From the IMG/VR virus record IMGVR_UViG_3300037189_017361, positions 1 to 22,452 of that record: DNA of 22,452 bases; one strand, given 5' to 3'. Source of the stretch: a virus. The notes beneath the pieces are model-generated. The model had not been told where the DNA came from. It ran no database searches and saw only the letters and a program-made list of their open reading frames with translations. Shown here one piece after another: positions 8,610-17,879 of this stretch (within the stretch, counting starts at the first letter, position 1; every line of letters begins with the position of its first letter). Made by a program: the position numbers and the translations under genes.

Positions 8610-9236
8610 TTATGCCTCTTCTAAACTAAGTGTTACATTCCAAAGATCATGATTGCTTCCACCTCGGCGAACAACAGAGTAATTAAAACTTGAAAAATAA
8701 ACTTCAATGACCTGGTTATATTGATTTAAATGTAAATATGGGTTATCAGTGTTTTCAAAATTTTTATATTTGTCATATGCTAAAAACATCCAAAATGAGC
8801 CTTTGTGGTTTTCATACCAATCAAGAAGTTCTGATCCGCCTGCTCCTCCATCAGCGGTATACGGGGCTGCATCAGTTATTGAATTTTGAAAAGAAAAATT
8901 AGGGTCAGAGTCATGTGATCTTGATGGCAAGTTAGTCCATGAAACAGACATTTGTAGTTTATCTGCAATGTGATATGATCTCATTCTTCCATTAATTGTT
9001 CTTTGACGTTGTTCAATTCTTTGTGAAGTAAAATCCATTTCATTACGATTATGGTCAGATAAAACTAAGAACTGATCAATTAGATTTGGGTTAGCATCTT
9101 CTGGGTAGTTTCCACCAACCTCATACCCAGTTGGAACATACAAACCGTCAACCAGTGTTCCAGGATTCTCAGACCACAAAATACCTTGAGGTCTTTGATA
9201 TTTCCTTCTTTGAGTCATGTATGCTACTGTTGCCAT
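8610..9236 (-). CDS. Minor tail protein in distal-tail (Dit) position
   Basis: This 208-residue protein lies between the tape measure and the tip protein, where siphoviruses encode the distal tail protein that joins the tube to the tip. The N-terminus is basic (MTQRRKYQRPQGILW). The centre has a strand with M-S-V-S-W-T-N-L-P and the motif AAPYTADGGAGGSELLDWY, followed by G-S-F-W-M-F-L-A-Y and two beta strands at the C-terminus (IEVYFSSFNYSVV, LWNVTLSLEEA). This beta/W-rich pattern is familiar from minor tail proteins of actinobacterial and aquatic phages, and a tube-like fold is plausible. The ATG at 9236 overlaps the tape measure stop (TAATG) with AGAGGAC upstream. Assignment as Dit rests mainly on position. 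Confidence 0.7.
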   Translation of the reverse strand: MATVAYMTQRRKYQRPQGILWSENPGTLVDGLYVPTGYEVGGNYPEDANPNLIDQFLVLSDHNRNEMDFTSQRIEQRQRTINGRMRSYHIADKLQMSVSWTNLPSRSHDSDPNFSFQNSITDAAPYTADGGAGGSELLDWYENHKGSFWMFLAYDKYKNFENTDNPYLHLNQYNQVIEVYFSSFNYSVVRRGGSNHDLWNVTLSLEEA

Positions 9237-12200
9237 TACCTTTGTCCTCTAATTCTTTGGTTATCAATGTTTCTAATCTGAGTAATAACTGCCCTTGCAA
9301 TATCATCTGTACTTGCATTAGTATTAGAAACGTTAACGTTTATACCATAATTATACACTGAGTTGGAGTTGTTATTTACTGATGCCACTGTTGACTTTCC
9401 AGACTGATAGGTTCCATCATTAATTGCCCTGAGATTATCAACACCAAACTTTTTTACGGCAAAGCGCTTGACAACAAATTCTCCTGGGGTAAGCATAGAT
9501 GGCACTGTGTCAGTTCCACGAGAATATCCTCCATCTGCAAAATATTTTGGAACTATTCCACCAGAAGCAAGATATTTAGGAACTAGACCTCCAGAAGATA
9601 AGAAATACATTCCCTTTAACATACCGCCAGCACGAGGGCTAAGATTTCTTGCCATTTGATCTGAATAGTACATTTCTGCTTTACCACGATCTCCGCCAAA
9701 ATTTTCATTTAATTGTTTAGTTGTTAATCCAGAAACAACACGGTCTACTTCTTTTACTGCTGAATCAACTTCTTTAGTAACATTTCCCATTGTTAGAGAA
9801 GGATTAGAAGTATCTTCTTTTTTAGGTGTAGGAGTTGGTATTGTAGCATTAGTAGTTGCGGTACCTGCAACAACCTTTGCTGATGCAGAAGCAACCTTTA
9901 ACCATGCTGCTTCAATTCCACCTACAGCAGAAATTATTTCATTAATATCTAAAACTTGTTGGTCAAGTGCATTATTAACAGTATCAACAGCAGTTTTAAT
10001 TGCTTCATATTCTGCCTGAGTATATCCATTAATCTCAAACAATGCTTGTGCTTTTGCAATTTGTTGATCATGCGCTTCAACAATTTTATTTCTTGCATTA
10101 ATTTCATCAGTCAATGCTTTTATTTGATTTTCTTCAATTGATGCAATTTTGTCAACTAATTGCTGCCTTGTATATGTAATGCCGTTAATTGTAGTTGTAA
10201 GTGCTGCAATATCTTTAAGTTTTTGTTTTTCAAGAATATCTTTTCTTGTATTTAAAGCATCAATAGCCGATGATTCAGATGCTCTTGCTCTATTTGAACG
10301 ATACTGTTGTGCTGCCATGGCTGCTGCTGCAATGTCTCCAGAGGTAATTGCGCCTGCCAAATCAAGTTGATCTCTTTGCTGATTTGCAATTTCTTCATTG
10401 ATTTGAGAAACCTTTTGTAATGCAGATATTTGCTCATCAATAAGAGTATTCTTTTGTATATAAGAATCATTGATTGAACTTTCAAGTTTGTCCAACACAG
10501 TAAATCCATTATTTAATACGTCAACCTGCTCTTGCAATGCCTGCTTTGCATTTTCTCTTTCTTGAGTAATAACTTGATATTGCTCAACCGACATTCCATT
10601 TGCTTTTCTAAAACTAGCCATTCCCTTAGCAATAATTTTTGCATTTTCAGCAGCAAACTTTTGTCCCATTTTATCTGATTCAGATTCTTGCAACTGCTGT
10701 AGTTCAAACAATAAATCCTTATATTCTTTTGCAGACTTAATCATATTAGGAAATTCATCTTGTATCTTTCCAGTTGCGTCTAGTACATTTGCTGCCCAGT
10801 CTGACTTTCCAATAATCTGCAAAATTGTTTCAAATTCAATTCCAGAATCTTTTAACTTTTTAAATGCATCTATTTGCATTTTAATTTGAGAGTTTTCTTG
10901 GAATTGTTTTGCGGTAGTTTCTCTATTTAGTAAATCTCTTCTTTCTTTATTTATTGCAACAAGAGATTCAAGTTCTTCTTTTGAGTAAATAACTCCATTG
11001 GCAATATCTCCTACTAAAGATTGATTCTTTAATAAGTCAAGTGTTTCTGCTGCAGTAAATTTATATTGCTTAGCAACATCAGTTAATTTCCAATATGCAT
11101 TAACACGATCTCTGATTTCATCATTTGATTTCTTTTCATCTTCAATATATTGCCCAATAGTATTAGTTTTAAATGCGCTATTGATATCAATAAAGTCTTG
11201 CTTGAGTCCAGTTATTCTTCCTTCTTTGCCAACAGTAAATAATGTTTTTGCCCAAATATTAAACTGTTCTGGGTCCATATTCATTAAAATTTCACGGAAG
11301 TCATCAGATAAACCACCAACATTACCAGCAAGGGCAAGTTCATCAATTTGTTTAATTGCACCTAGTTGTTTGTCAAGAGACTTATTGCTTTTTACGCTTC
11401 CCCCGCCTTGTCCAGAAATATCTCCGCTAAGGAATTTTTGGATTGACTTTAATGGATTTAAAGCATCTATTGATGAATCTTTTACAAGTTTAAGTTTTTG
11501 TGCAAGGTCAACTAGCCAGGAGTTATCTTTCTTGGTTCCTTCACCACCTGTTGCTCCCCCACCTGACTTAGATGTGCTTGGTATAGAAGTTCCAAATATT
11601 TCAGTCATTGCAATTTCTTCTGCTTTTGTTCTTATCTGTGGATTATTTTTTGCAAAAGCGTCAAGTGCAGACTTAGTAATTTTTCTTGCTTTTGGATTTG
11701 CTTTTCTATATGCAGCAAGAACTTCTCTATTTACGATAGTATCAAAAGAGTCTGACTTATTCAATGCTCCCAAAGTTATCATTGCTTGGAATTGTAACTC
11801 TTTAGGAAGTTTAGAAAGAGTTGTCCAACTTTCAATTGCTTTATCAAGAGTTAGATTATTTCCTGGTCCACCAGACTTTTGTTGTAAATCTACTAAAGCC
11901 TTAAGGTCAATTTTTCCATTAGGAAAAGCCTTCTTTAAAGAACCAACTTCTTTTCCAAGTCTCTTTAATGTAGGAATATCATCTTTCTGTGTTTCAAGAT
12001 CTATTTCAATTCCTATGTAATCTGGAATCTTTATAAGTTCTTCAAGTCCAGAATATATATCGTTGGCAGATGCTTCATCTAAATTCTTAATTGCAAAAAG
12101 AATATTTTTTTGATTATTTACATTTGGAATAAATTCCAAAATACTTGCAAGTCTTCCTAAGCCTTCTGTTCCTTGAACATTTAGTATTGTATTAATTGTT

Positions 12201-15200
12201 CTATCAATATTTTTTTCACCTGTAGCAAGAAGTGTTGTTGTTAATGCTTTTGCCTGAGTCACTGTCATTTGATCAGAATTAACCAAAGTCATTATTTCAA
12301 TTTGTGCTTTTGCAGTTGTTCCTTCTAATTGTTTTGTAAGTGATTCTGCTTGAGCCTTTTGGTATGGATCATCCTTAAACTTATTCAACAGTTGCTGTTT
12401 AAATGCTCCAGCATATTTATTTTTGCCTTCTTGTGTTCCTATTTGGTCAATATAGTCTGCAGCAGTTTTTGCTTGTGCTGCTTGGCTTGCTCTTAGTGTT
12501 GCAAGCGCTGAAGCCTTTTTGCCTTCAATTCTTGTAATTTCTACTTCAACTGCTGCTCTTTCTGCTTCTGTTTTTGCAAGTTTTTTCTTTACTTCAAGAT
12601 TTGCAAGGGCAACATCATATTCTTTTGTTACTGCATCAATTCCTTGCTGTCCAGCCAATATATTTTGGGTTACTATTCCAGCAAGAGTTCCTGCATTCTT
12701 TGCAATAAACTTCTTTTCTTCTCCCTGTTGCCACTTTCTTAATAGCCACTCTGCTGTGCTTGTTATGGCAAGTGATCCTGCTGCTGCGATCAGTGCAGGT
12801 GATGCTGCTCCTGCTGTTCCTGCGGTTGCTGCTGCTGTTCCAGCAGTTGCTGCAGCAGTTGCTGCTCTTGCAGTTCTAACTGTATTCAAAATCTTTATAA
12901 AACTTGCACTTCCAACAGTTGCTGCCAAACCTTGCATTTGTGCAGTTTCGCTCCAGTTTATTGGATTACCAAGTATTGCACCGCCTGGTTGTTCATTAGC
13001 ACGATTTCCTCCAACACCCTTTAACGGATTCAGTTTAATGTCTGGGCCAATTCCCTTATTTACATCTGTAATTGCTTTTTGATAATTTAAGAATATTGCT
13101 TCTTGTAAAGTTTTTCCTTCTGAAATAAGTTTTACCTGAACAGACAATGGATCTGTTACTAGGTTTTCTCCATTAGGTCCTAAAATTTCTGTTAATTTGC
13201 CACGCACATTCATTTCTAATCTTGCATCTTTTAGATCTCTTGTTAGTTTAATTGCAATTGATTGAGCCTGTTCTGGGGTTATTACGCCCTGTTGTACTGC
13301 CGTTGCTAATTGTGAGGCTACTATGCTTGCTGCTTGAGCAGTTCCAGATTCTCCAAGAGTTTTTATTGTGCTATCAAAATTTGCCTTAAATTGTTTTCCT
13401 GCTTCAGAGTTTAAGAAATTAGTTCCATAGTCCATTGAGACTGGGGTAATTTCTTTTGTTCTTCCTTCTCTTTGTGCTGCTGCTACTTGTCCCACAGAAA
13501 CCTTTTGAGTATATCGTCCTAAAGCCTCAAGATTTTCTGTAGTCATTACCATTGCTTTTGCTTGTTTTTCACCATCAACTAACGACTGTTTAATTTGACT
13601 TGATTGCATTTTAAATACTGCTGAAAGGCCAATCAACGATGTTGCTAAAATTTTAATAGGGCTATTAATTAATGGAAGAAGCATAGGAAGCATAGAAAGC
13701 ATCATTATCTTATCCATGTTTTGTGCAACACCACTATCTGGATTCTTTGCTGCATATGCTCCTGCTACCATAGGAACCATCATGGCTGCCATACCGACAC
13801 CCATCATTCTTTGACTTCGCTCCATACGCATTGCCTGTCTTGCATTTGTTCTTTGTGCTGCAGTTAATCTAGATCCAGTTTCATCTACTTGAGGTACCCT
13901 AGAATACCCAGTCATAAATCCTCTAAAACCTCTTGTTTTGTCTGTGCCAAAATCTTGTGTTGTTTGTGATGCTGTTGTTCCAAGCAAAGAAACTCTTGGT
14001 GTTGTTTTTCCTATTTCTTTTCCAAAACTATCAAGTCTTTCTGCAATTTTTTTAAATCTTGGTCTAGAGAATAGTTTATCAATTCCCTTTTCAATTCTTT
14101 CTTGTCCCCTTGTACCTTGTGATGGTGAAGAATCCCAAGGATCATCATATTTTCCGCCTGGTCTTAATGATGCTGGAACACCAAATCCAGGACCATTTTC
14201 AAAACCAGGTATTTGGTTTGACATAATTCCAGATATAAGACCGCTATATTTTTTACTTTGCTTTGCAGGAATTACCGCTTCACCAGGAGCAAGCATTGCA
14301 GGTTGAATGTCTCCCGCTCCCTTTGGACCAGGAACTGACAAAATTCCATTAGAAAGCATAAGCAATTCATCTTGTCTTGTCTTATACTTTTCATAAAAAC
14401 CATCTCTAATTCTTTTTTCTAAAGCAAGCATTCCATACTTATCAAAAGAATTTGGATTCTTTTTTGATCTTAATTCTTGAAGAAATGACTCTGCTTCTCT
14501 TCTAGTAGAGATGTGTGTTCTATTTCCATTATAAAGATACACAAGATTCATTTGGTTTGTATCTTCAAAAAGATTAGATGCTACATCTTGATCTGCACTT
14601 CTTTTATTAGTTTTTGCTGCTTCTCCATGGCTTAGTGCTGGAGAAAGTCTAAACATTCCTCTATCTTGTTTTTCTGCAAGAATATCTTTAAGTCTTCTTC
14701 CTTCAATTTTTGCAGCAGGAGCAGTAAGTTTAACTAAATCATCCATAGTCATTGATGGATTATTTCTAATATACTCTTCTTCTTCCTTAAAGTATTTCTG
14801 TAATGCTAAAAATTCTTTCTTTTGAATATATCGTGTTCTGCGTGATTTTGCTGCTGAAGAAACAGCACTAGTTCTTTTTCCACCAAGAGTTGAACTAAAA
14901 ATTTTACTTGCTGTTAGATCTTGTGCATTTTTTCTTGAAAGTAAGTCTCTTATATTTCTTAGCAAAATTTCATCACTATTATTTGTGTTCTTTGCTTTGA
15001 ACCTACCATAGTTTTCATTATATTTTGCTTGGTCTTTTACAGAATTAAATTTTCTGGTAAACAACAAATCCCCATTAAAGAAAACATCAGTTAACTTTGG
15101 ATCTTTTGCATTTGGTCTAAAGAAAAACGGTGTCATTGACGAAACATTTGATCTTGGCAAAACCTGTGGAACATCTCCACCAGGAAGAGGCTTAAATCTA

Positions 15201-17485
15201 GTAACTCCTAATGCTCTTACGGAACCTGGAGAAGTTAAGTCTATTTTTGGCTCAAAAACTTTTGCTGCTGGACCAAATATTGCAGAACCAGTTACTTTTG
15301 GTGGTGTCCAGAATCCTGGGCCACTTGCAAATCCTGGAACATTATCACTAATAATTTGAGAAATAAAACCACCGTATTTAGCAGTTTGTTTTGCTGGAAT
15401 AACTGACTCTCCAGGAGACAACATTGCTGGAACAATATCTCCTGCCCCCTTTGGTCCTGGAACACTTTCTGTTCCTTTTGCAAATCGTTTTGGAGCAATT
15501 CCTCTTGGAACAAATAGCCCACTGTTGTTTGCTGCAAATGAACTCATTGATGTATTTGCTTGACGATATACTGACATCAATGCACCAAGTGACTGTGCCT
15601 CTAATCTATATGCTGCAGATAGTGCTTCATGCTTTGTATAAAGTGCATTTGTTATAGATGCATTTTCTAGTTCTTCTTGTGATAAGTATTGTGTTTTTAG
15701 TGCAACATCCTGTGATCCATATGCAAGTTGCTGATAACCCTTACGCATTAAGTTAAACAGTTTTAGCATATTGGCAATACCGTTGGCAACAAGACCTACA
15801 GTCATCAATAGAACTGGGCCAATTCCACCTATTGCAGTGATCATTAGCCCTGCAAACTTTTTAACACCTTCTGGCAAAGTAGAAAATCTATCAAGAATTT
15901 TTTGGAAAAACTCTGCAATAGGAATTACCATCTTTGCAAACATTTCTCCTATTGGAGCCATGGCAACCTTAAGTCTTTCAGCAGCCTGTGCAAGTTTATT
16001 CATTGCAGAATCTGCTTGGGTTTTCTTTTCACGTTCTGTAAGTATTGCCAGTTCTTCTGCGCTGGCTGTTGTTAGTTGCAAAACTCTGGCTGCCTGAGAT
16101 CCTTCTTTTGTAAGGTTATTAAGAAGTGTACTCATTCTTGCAAATTGATACTTACCAAAAACTTTTTCAACTACTTGTGCTCTCTGCAAGTCTGTAAGTG
16201 GCTTTAATGCATTTGCAAAACCAACTACAGTATTTCTTAGATTACCCTGATTGGCTTCAACTATTCCCTTGATGCTTATTCCATATTGTCCTGCTGCTTT
16301 GCTTGCTGCTTTTGTTGGGTTAATTAAAGATGCAAGACCTGACTTAAGTGCGTTAGCACCTTGTTCTGCAGAAATTCCACCTTCTTTCATTGCAGTCATA
16401 AAATATGTTAAGTCTTTAACATCTCCACCAAGCGCTTTTACGATTGGAGCAACTCTTGGGATTGCTTCTGAAATATCTTCCAAACTTAATACAGTTTGGT
16501 TTTCTGTAGCATTCAAGAAGTCAATTGTTTTTTTAAGTTCTGACCCTCTAATATCAAAAGCATTTTGCAAAGATATTGTTGTATTGAGTGCTTGCTCCTG
16601 TGTAATACCACCAAGAACTGCTAAATCTGTAGTCTGCCTTACAATATTTTTAAGATTTTCTCCAGTGTTACCCATTGCTGCTGCATCAGCAGCCATTTTA
16701 ATTGTATCTGAAACTTTAACTCCATAAGCAGTATATTCATTTGCAAGTGCACGAATATCTTTTAGTGCTTTTGCAGACTCACCACTCTCTGTGTATATAT
16801 CTCCATATACCTTTTTAAATCTAATAACCTGTGTTTCAAGTTCTTTAAATGTTTTTATTGCTGATCCAGCAAACATGGCTAATGGTATTGTGAAACCAAC
16901 CATCAACTGACGACCAGCCCACTGTGTATTCTTACCAAAGTTTAATAGTTTTGTTGAGCCATCATCAATAAGTTTATTTAGTACTTGGTGACGTTGAGTA
17001 GCCAACATTAAACTAGTAGTTAAATCATTATAATTTAATGTTTTTGGTCTAAACCTCATTGAGTTCATTGCTCCCTGAGCGTCACGACCCAACTGAACAT
17101 ATTGCTGCTGAAGTGTTTTTACACGATTATCTATTAACTTACTTACAGTGCTAAATTCGCTACCAAAAAACTTACCGAAAGTTTTTGTAGAAGCCATTCC
17201 ATATCTGTAATATTCTTTAAGAGATAACTTTCCCTTATCAAGACTATTAGCAAACTGTTCTGTAGCACTGCTCATCTTCATTGTTGATGCAGTCCAGAGT
17301 CCAGTTGCATTAACGTTGTGCATTAATGACTGGGCATATCTGCCTTGCTCACGAGCAGCAGTTGAGGTGCCAGTAATCATGGCACGGTTAAGGGCAGTTA
17401 ACTCTTTTTCTAAGGCACGAAGTTGTGCCATGGCTTGAGTTGTATCAATACCTATAAAAATATTGGTATTAGTATCTCCTGCCAT
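9236..17485 (-). CDS. Tail tape measure protein (TP901-type core), 2749 residues
   Basis: This protein sets tail length and is ejected ahead of the DNA. Residues about 205-480 match the TP901-type tape-measure core: F-K-E-L-E-T-Q-V-I-R-F-K-K-V-Y-G, A-A-D-A-A-A-M-G-N-T-G, and G-G-I-S-A-E-Q-G-A-N-A-L-K-S-G. Hydrophobic stretches lie near 543-580, 1226-1290 (rich in M, A, G) and 1535-1585 (a run of A, T and G), and could insert in the membrane during ejection. Residues about 2250-2500 look coiled-coil. A 53-residue G/P-rich unit occurs at 674-726 and 1050-1102, with a diverged copy of its core near 2654-2693, and a 10-residue tandem repeat sits at 2632-2651. The ATG at 17485 follows AGGAGG. No peptidoglycan-hydrolase motif was seen. 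At about 1.5 angstrom per residue the tail would be about 410 nm. Confidence 0.92.
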   Translation of the reverse strand: MAGDTNTNIFIGIDTTQAMAQLRALEKELTALNRAMITGTSTAAREQGRYAQSLMHNVNATGLWTASTMKMSSATEQFANSLDKGKLSLKEYYRYGMASTKTFGKFFGSEFSTVSKLIDNRVKTLQQQYVQLGRDAQGAMNSMRFRPKTLNYNDLTTSLMLATQRHQVLNKLIDDGSTKLLNFGKNTQWAGRQLMVGFTIPLAMFAGSAIKTFKELETQVIRFKKVYGDIYTESGESAKALKDIRALANEYTAYGVKVSDTIKMAADAAAMGNTGENLKNIVRQTTDLAVLGGITQEQALNTTISLQNAFDIRGSELKKTIDFLNATENQTVLSLEDISEAIPRVAPIVKALGGDVKDLTYFMTAMKEGGISAEQGANALKSGLASLINPTKAASKAAGQYGISIKGIVEANQGNLRNTVVGFANALKPLTDLQRAQVVEKVFGKYQFARMSTLLNNLTKEGSQAARVLQLTTASAEELAILTEREKKTQADSAMNKLAQAAERLKVAMAPIGEMFAKMVIPIAEFFQKILDRFSTLPEGVKKFAGLMITAIGGIGPVLLMTVGLVANGIANMLKLFNLMRKGYQQLAYGSQDVALKTQYLSQEELENASITNALYTKHEALSAAYRLEAQSLGALMSVYRQANTSMSSFAANNSGLFVPRGIAPKRFAKGTESVPGPKGAGDIVPAMLSPGESVIPAKQTAKYGGFISQIISDNVPGFASGPGFWTPPKVTGSAIFGPAAKVFEPKIDLTSPGSVRALGVTRFKPLPGGDVPQVLPRSNVSSMTPFFFRPNAKDPKLTDVFFNGDLLFTRKFNSVKDQAKYNENYGRFKAKNTNNSDEILLRNIRDLLSRKNAQDLTASKIFSSTLGGKRTSAVSSAAKSRRTRYIQKKEFLALQKYFKEEEEYIRNNPSMTMDDLVKLTAPAAKIEGRRLKDILAEKQDRGMFRLSPALSHGEAAKTNKRSADQDVASNLFEDTNQMNLVYLYNGNRTHISTRREAESFLQELRSKKNPNSFDKYGMLALEKRIRDGFYEKYKTRQDELLMLSNGILSVPGPKGAGDIQPAMLAPGEAVIPAKQSKKYSGLISGIMSNQIPGFENGPGFGVPASLRPGGKYDDPWDSSPSQGTRGQERIEKGIDKLFSRPRFKKIAERLDSFGKEIGKTTPRVSLLGTTASQTTQDFGTDKTRGFRGFMTGYSRVPQVDETGSRLTAAQRTNARQAMRMERSQRMMGVGMAAMMVPMVAGAYAAKNPDSGVAQNMDKIMMLSMLPMLLPLINSPIKILATSLIGLSAVFKMQSSQIKQSLVDGEKQAKAMVMTTENLEALGRYTQKVSVGQVAAAQREGRTKEITPVSMDYGTNFLNSEAGKQFKANFDSTIKTLGESGTAQAASIVASQLATAVQQGVITPEQAQSIAIKLTRDLKDARLEMNVRGKLTEILGPNGENLVTDPLSVQVKLISEGKTLQEAIFLNYQKAITDVNKGIGPDIKLNPLKGVGGNRANEQPGGAILGNPINWSETAQMQGLAATVGSASFIKILNTVRTARAATAAATAGTAAATAGTAGAASPALIAAAGSLAITSTAEWLLRKWQQGEEKKFIAKNAGTLAGIVTQNILAGQQGIDAVTKEYDVALANLEVKKKLAKTEAERAAVEVEITRIEGKKASALATLRASQAAQAKTAADYIDQIGTQEGKNKYAGAFKQQLLNKFKDDPYQKAQAESLTKQLEGTTAKAQIEIMTLVNSDQMTVTQAKALTTTLLATGEKNIDRTINTILNVQGTEGLGRLASILEFIPNVNNQKNILFAIKNLDEASANDIYSGLEELIKIPDYIGIEIDLETQKDDIPTLKRLGKEVGSLKKAFPNGKIDLKALVDLQQKSGGPGNNLTLDKAIESWTTLSKLPKELQFQAMITLGALNKSDSFDTIVNREVLAAYRKANPKARKITKSALDAFAKNNPQIRTKAEEIAMTEIFGTSIPSTSKSGGGATGGEGTKKDNSWLVDLAQKLKLVKDSSIDALNPLKSIQKFLSGDISGQGGGSVKSNKSLDKQLGAIKQIDELALAGNVGGLSDDFREILMNMDPEQFNIWAKTLFTVGKEGRITGLKQDFIDINSAFKTNTIGQYIEDEKKSNDEIRDRVNAYWKLTDVAKQYKFTAAETLDLLKNQSLVGDIANGVIYSKEELESLVAINKERRDLLNRETTAKQFQENSQIKMQIDAFKKLKDSGIEFETILQIIGKSDWAANVLDATGKIQDEFPNMIKSAKEYKDLLFELQQLQESESDKMGQKFAAENAKIIAKGMASFRKANGMSVEQYQVITQERENAKQALQEQVDVLNNGFTVLDKLESSINDSYIQKNTLIDEQISALQKVSQINEEIANQQRDQLDLAGAITSGDIAAAAMAAQQYRSNRARASESSAIDALNTRKDILEKQKLKDIAALTTTINGITYTRQQLVDKIASIEENQIKALTDEINARNKIVEAHDQQIAKAQALFEINGYTQAEYEAIKTAVDTVNNALDQQVLDINEIISAVGGIEAAWLKVASASAKVVAGTATTNATIPTPTPKKEDTSNPSLTMGNVTKEVDSAVKEVDRVVSGLTTKQLNENFGGDRGKAEMYYSDQMARNLSPRAGGMLKGMYFLSSGGLVPKYLASGGIVPKYFADGGYSRGTDTVPSMLTPGEFVVKRFAVKKFGVDNLRAINDGTYQSGKSTVASVNNNSNSVYNYGINVNVSNTNASTDDIARAVITQIRNIDNQRIRGQR
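9407..9526 (-). repeat. Tape measure unit, diverged third copy near C-terminus
   Basis: Residues about 2654-2693 contain YSRGTDTVPSMLTPGEFVVK, the same D-x-V/Q-P-x-M-L-x-P-G-E-x-V core as the two internal units, followed by a K-K-F-G-V-D-N-L helix. Only the core half is shared. This form of the motif is familiar from the ends of many tape measure proteins. Confidence 0.7.
9533..9592 (-). repeat. Two tandem 10-residue repeats in tape measure C-terminus
   Basis: Residues 2632-2651 are GGLVPKYLAS followed by GGIVPKYFAD, with a further G-G starting a third unit. They lead straight into the diverged P-G-E unit. Confidence 0.8.
14180..14338 (-). repeat. Tape measure 53-residue unit, copy 2
   Basis: Residues 1050-1102 of the tape measure begin SVPGPKGAGDIQPAMLAPGE, with the same length and the same G-P-G-F ending as copy 1. 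The DNA has drifted at third positions, which argues for an old duplication kept by selection on the protein. Confidence 0.85.
15308..15466 (-). repeat. Tape measure 53-residue unit, copy 1
   Basis: Residues 674-726 of the tape measure begin SVPGPKGAGDIVPAMLSPGE and end in a V-P-G-F-x-x-G-P-G-F strand. They align without gaps to copy 2 at 14180-14338, with about 34 of 53 residues identical by eye. The two copies are separated by 323 residues of unrelated sequence. Confidence 0.85.
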
Positions 17486-17507
17486 TAACCGTAAGCCTCC
17501 TATTTAA

Positions 17508-17840
17508 TTATTCGTTTTGCGCTGATGAAAGTGCAATTAGTGCAGACTCAGTTAGATTAATTCCTGATGCTGCTTCAATGATTTGATATACGGTTGGAAG
17601 ATCAATAATGTCCTCAAGTTTTGCAATGTCCCCCGCCACCTCTGGTGCATACTGCTTCATAGCAATTTGTACACACTCAATAAGAAGTGTCATTGACTTA
17701 TCATTGTTATCTTGTACCTTTGCCAGACCTTCAAACTTCTTCATAAATTCACGAAGAAGAGAAATTTTTAATGGTCTGATATTAACCTTAGTACCGTCAA
17801 TCAAAACGATTGTTTTTTCTTCATTTACGGTAGTGCTCAT
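17508..17840 (-). CDS. Tail assembly chaperone, short form (paralogue of the next upstream gene)
   Basis: This 110-residue protein probably coats and protects the tape measure before tube assembly, like the G-type chaperone of lambda-like phages. Residues about 9-95 are clearly homologous to the first domain of the gene just upstream. Both share P-L-K-I-x-x-L-R-x-F-M, L-I/V-E-C-V-x-I-A-M-x-Q-Y-x-P-E and D-L-P-T-V-Y, then an A-x-G-I end. It stops after ALSSAQNE, with no room for a frameshift extension because the tape measure starts 22 bases later. The ATG at 17840 has a strong ribosome-binding site (TAGGAGGGG), and its own extended -10 box ends 31 bases upstream. The chaperone role follows from position before the tape measure and is well supported. 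Confidence 0.82.
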   Translation of the reverse strand: MSTTVNEEKTIVLIDGTKVNIRPLKISLLREFMKKFEGLAKVQDNNDKSMTLLIECVQIAMKQYAPEVAGDIAKLEDIIDLPTVYQIIEAASGINLTESALIALSSAQNE

Positions 17841-17870
17841 CTATTTTACCCCTCCTATAAGGTTAAGTTA

Positions 17871-17879
17871 ATTATAGCA
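17871..17879 (-). promoter_or_regulatory. Extended -10 promoter before short chaperone and tape measure
   Basis: TGCTATAAT on the minus strand overlaps the TAA stop of the long chaperone gene. A start near 17864 would give a leader of about 24 bases holding the TAGGAGGGG ribosome-binding site. It would drive the short chaperone, the tape measure and the tip genes. Part of the box is fixed by coding and stop codons, so chance is harder to exclude here than at the other sites. Confidence 0.45.

Noticed and set aside
11181-12020. 279-codon open frame on the plus strand inside the tape measure gene
   Set aside because: It lies wholly antisense to a gene with clear tape-measure sequence, has no good ribosome-binding site, and its product is a low-complexity S/L/F/C-rich mirror of the coding strand.
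12770-12870. Possible DNA repeat of GCTGCTG-like units (plus strand)
   Set aside because: It encodes an alanine/threonine/glycine-rich hydrophobic segment with irregular spacing; it is protein low complexity, not a tandem DNA repeat.
12519-13082. 187-codon plus-strand frame rich in A and V
   Set aside because: It is the antisense reading of the A/T/G-rich hydrophobic stretch of the tape measure; the apparent membrane protein is a composition artefact.
15771-16727. Two plus-strand open frames (108 and 158 codons)
   Set aside because: Both are antisense to the conserved TP901-type core and its following hydrophobic segment, and neither has a recognisable domain.
17486-17507. Programmed frameshift from the short chaperone into a T-type extension
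   Set aside because: Only 22 bases separate its stop from the tape measure ATG, and no extension frame or slippery heptamer is visible there.
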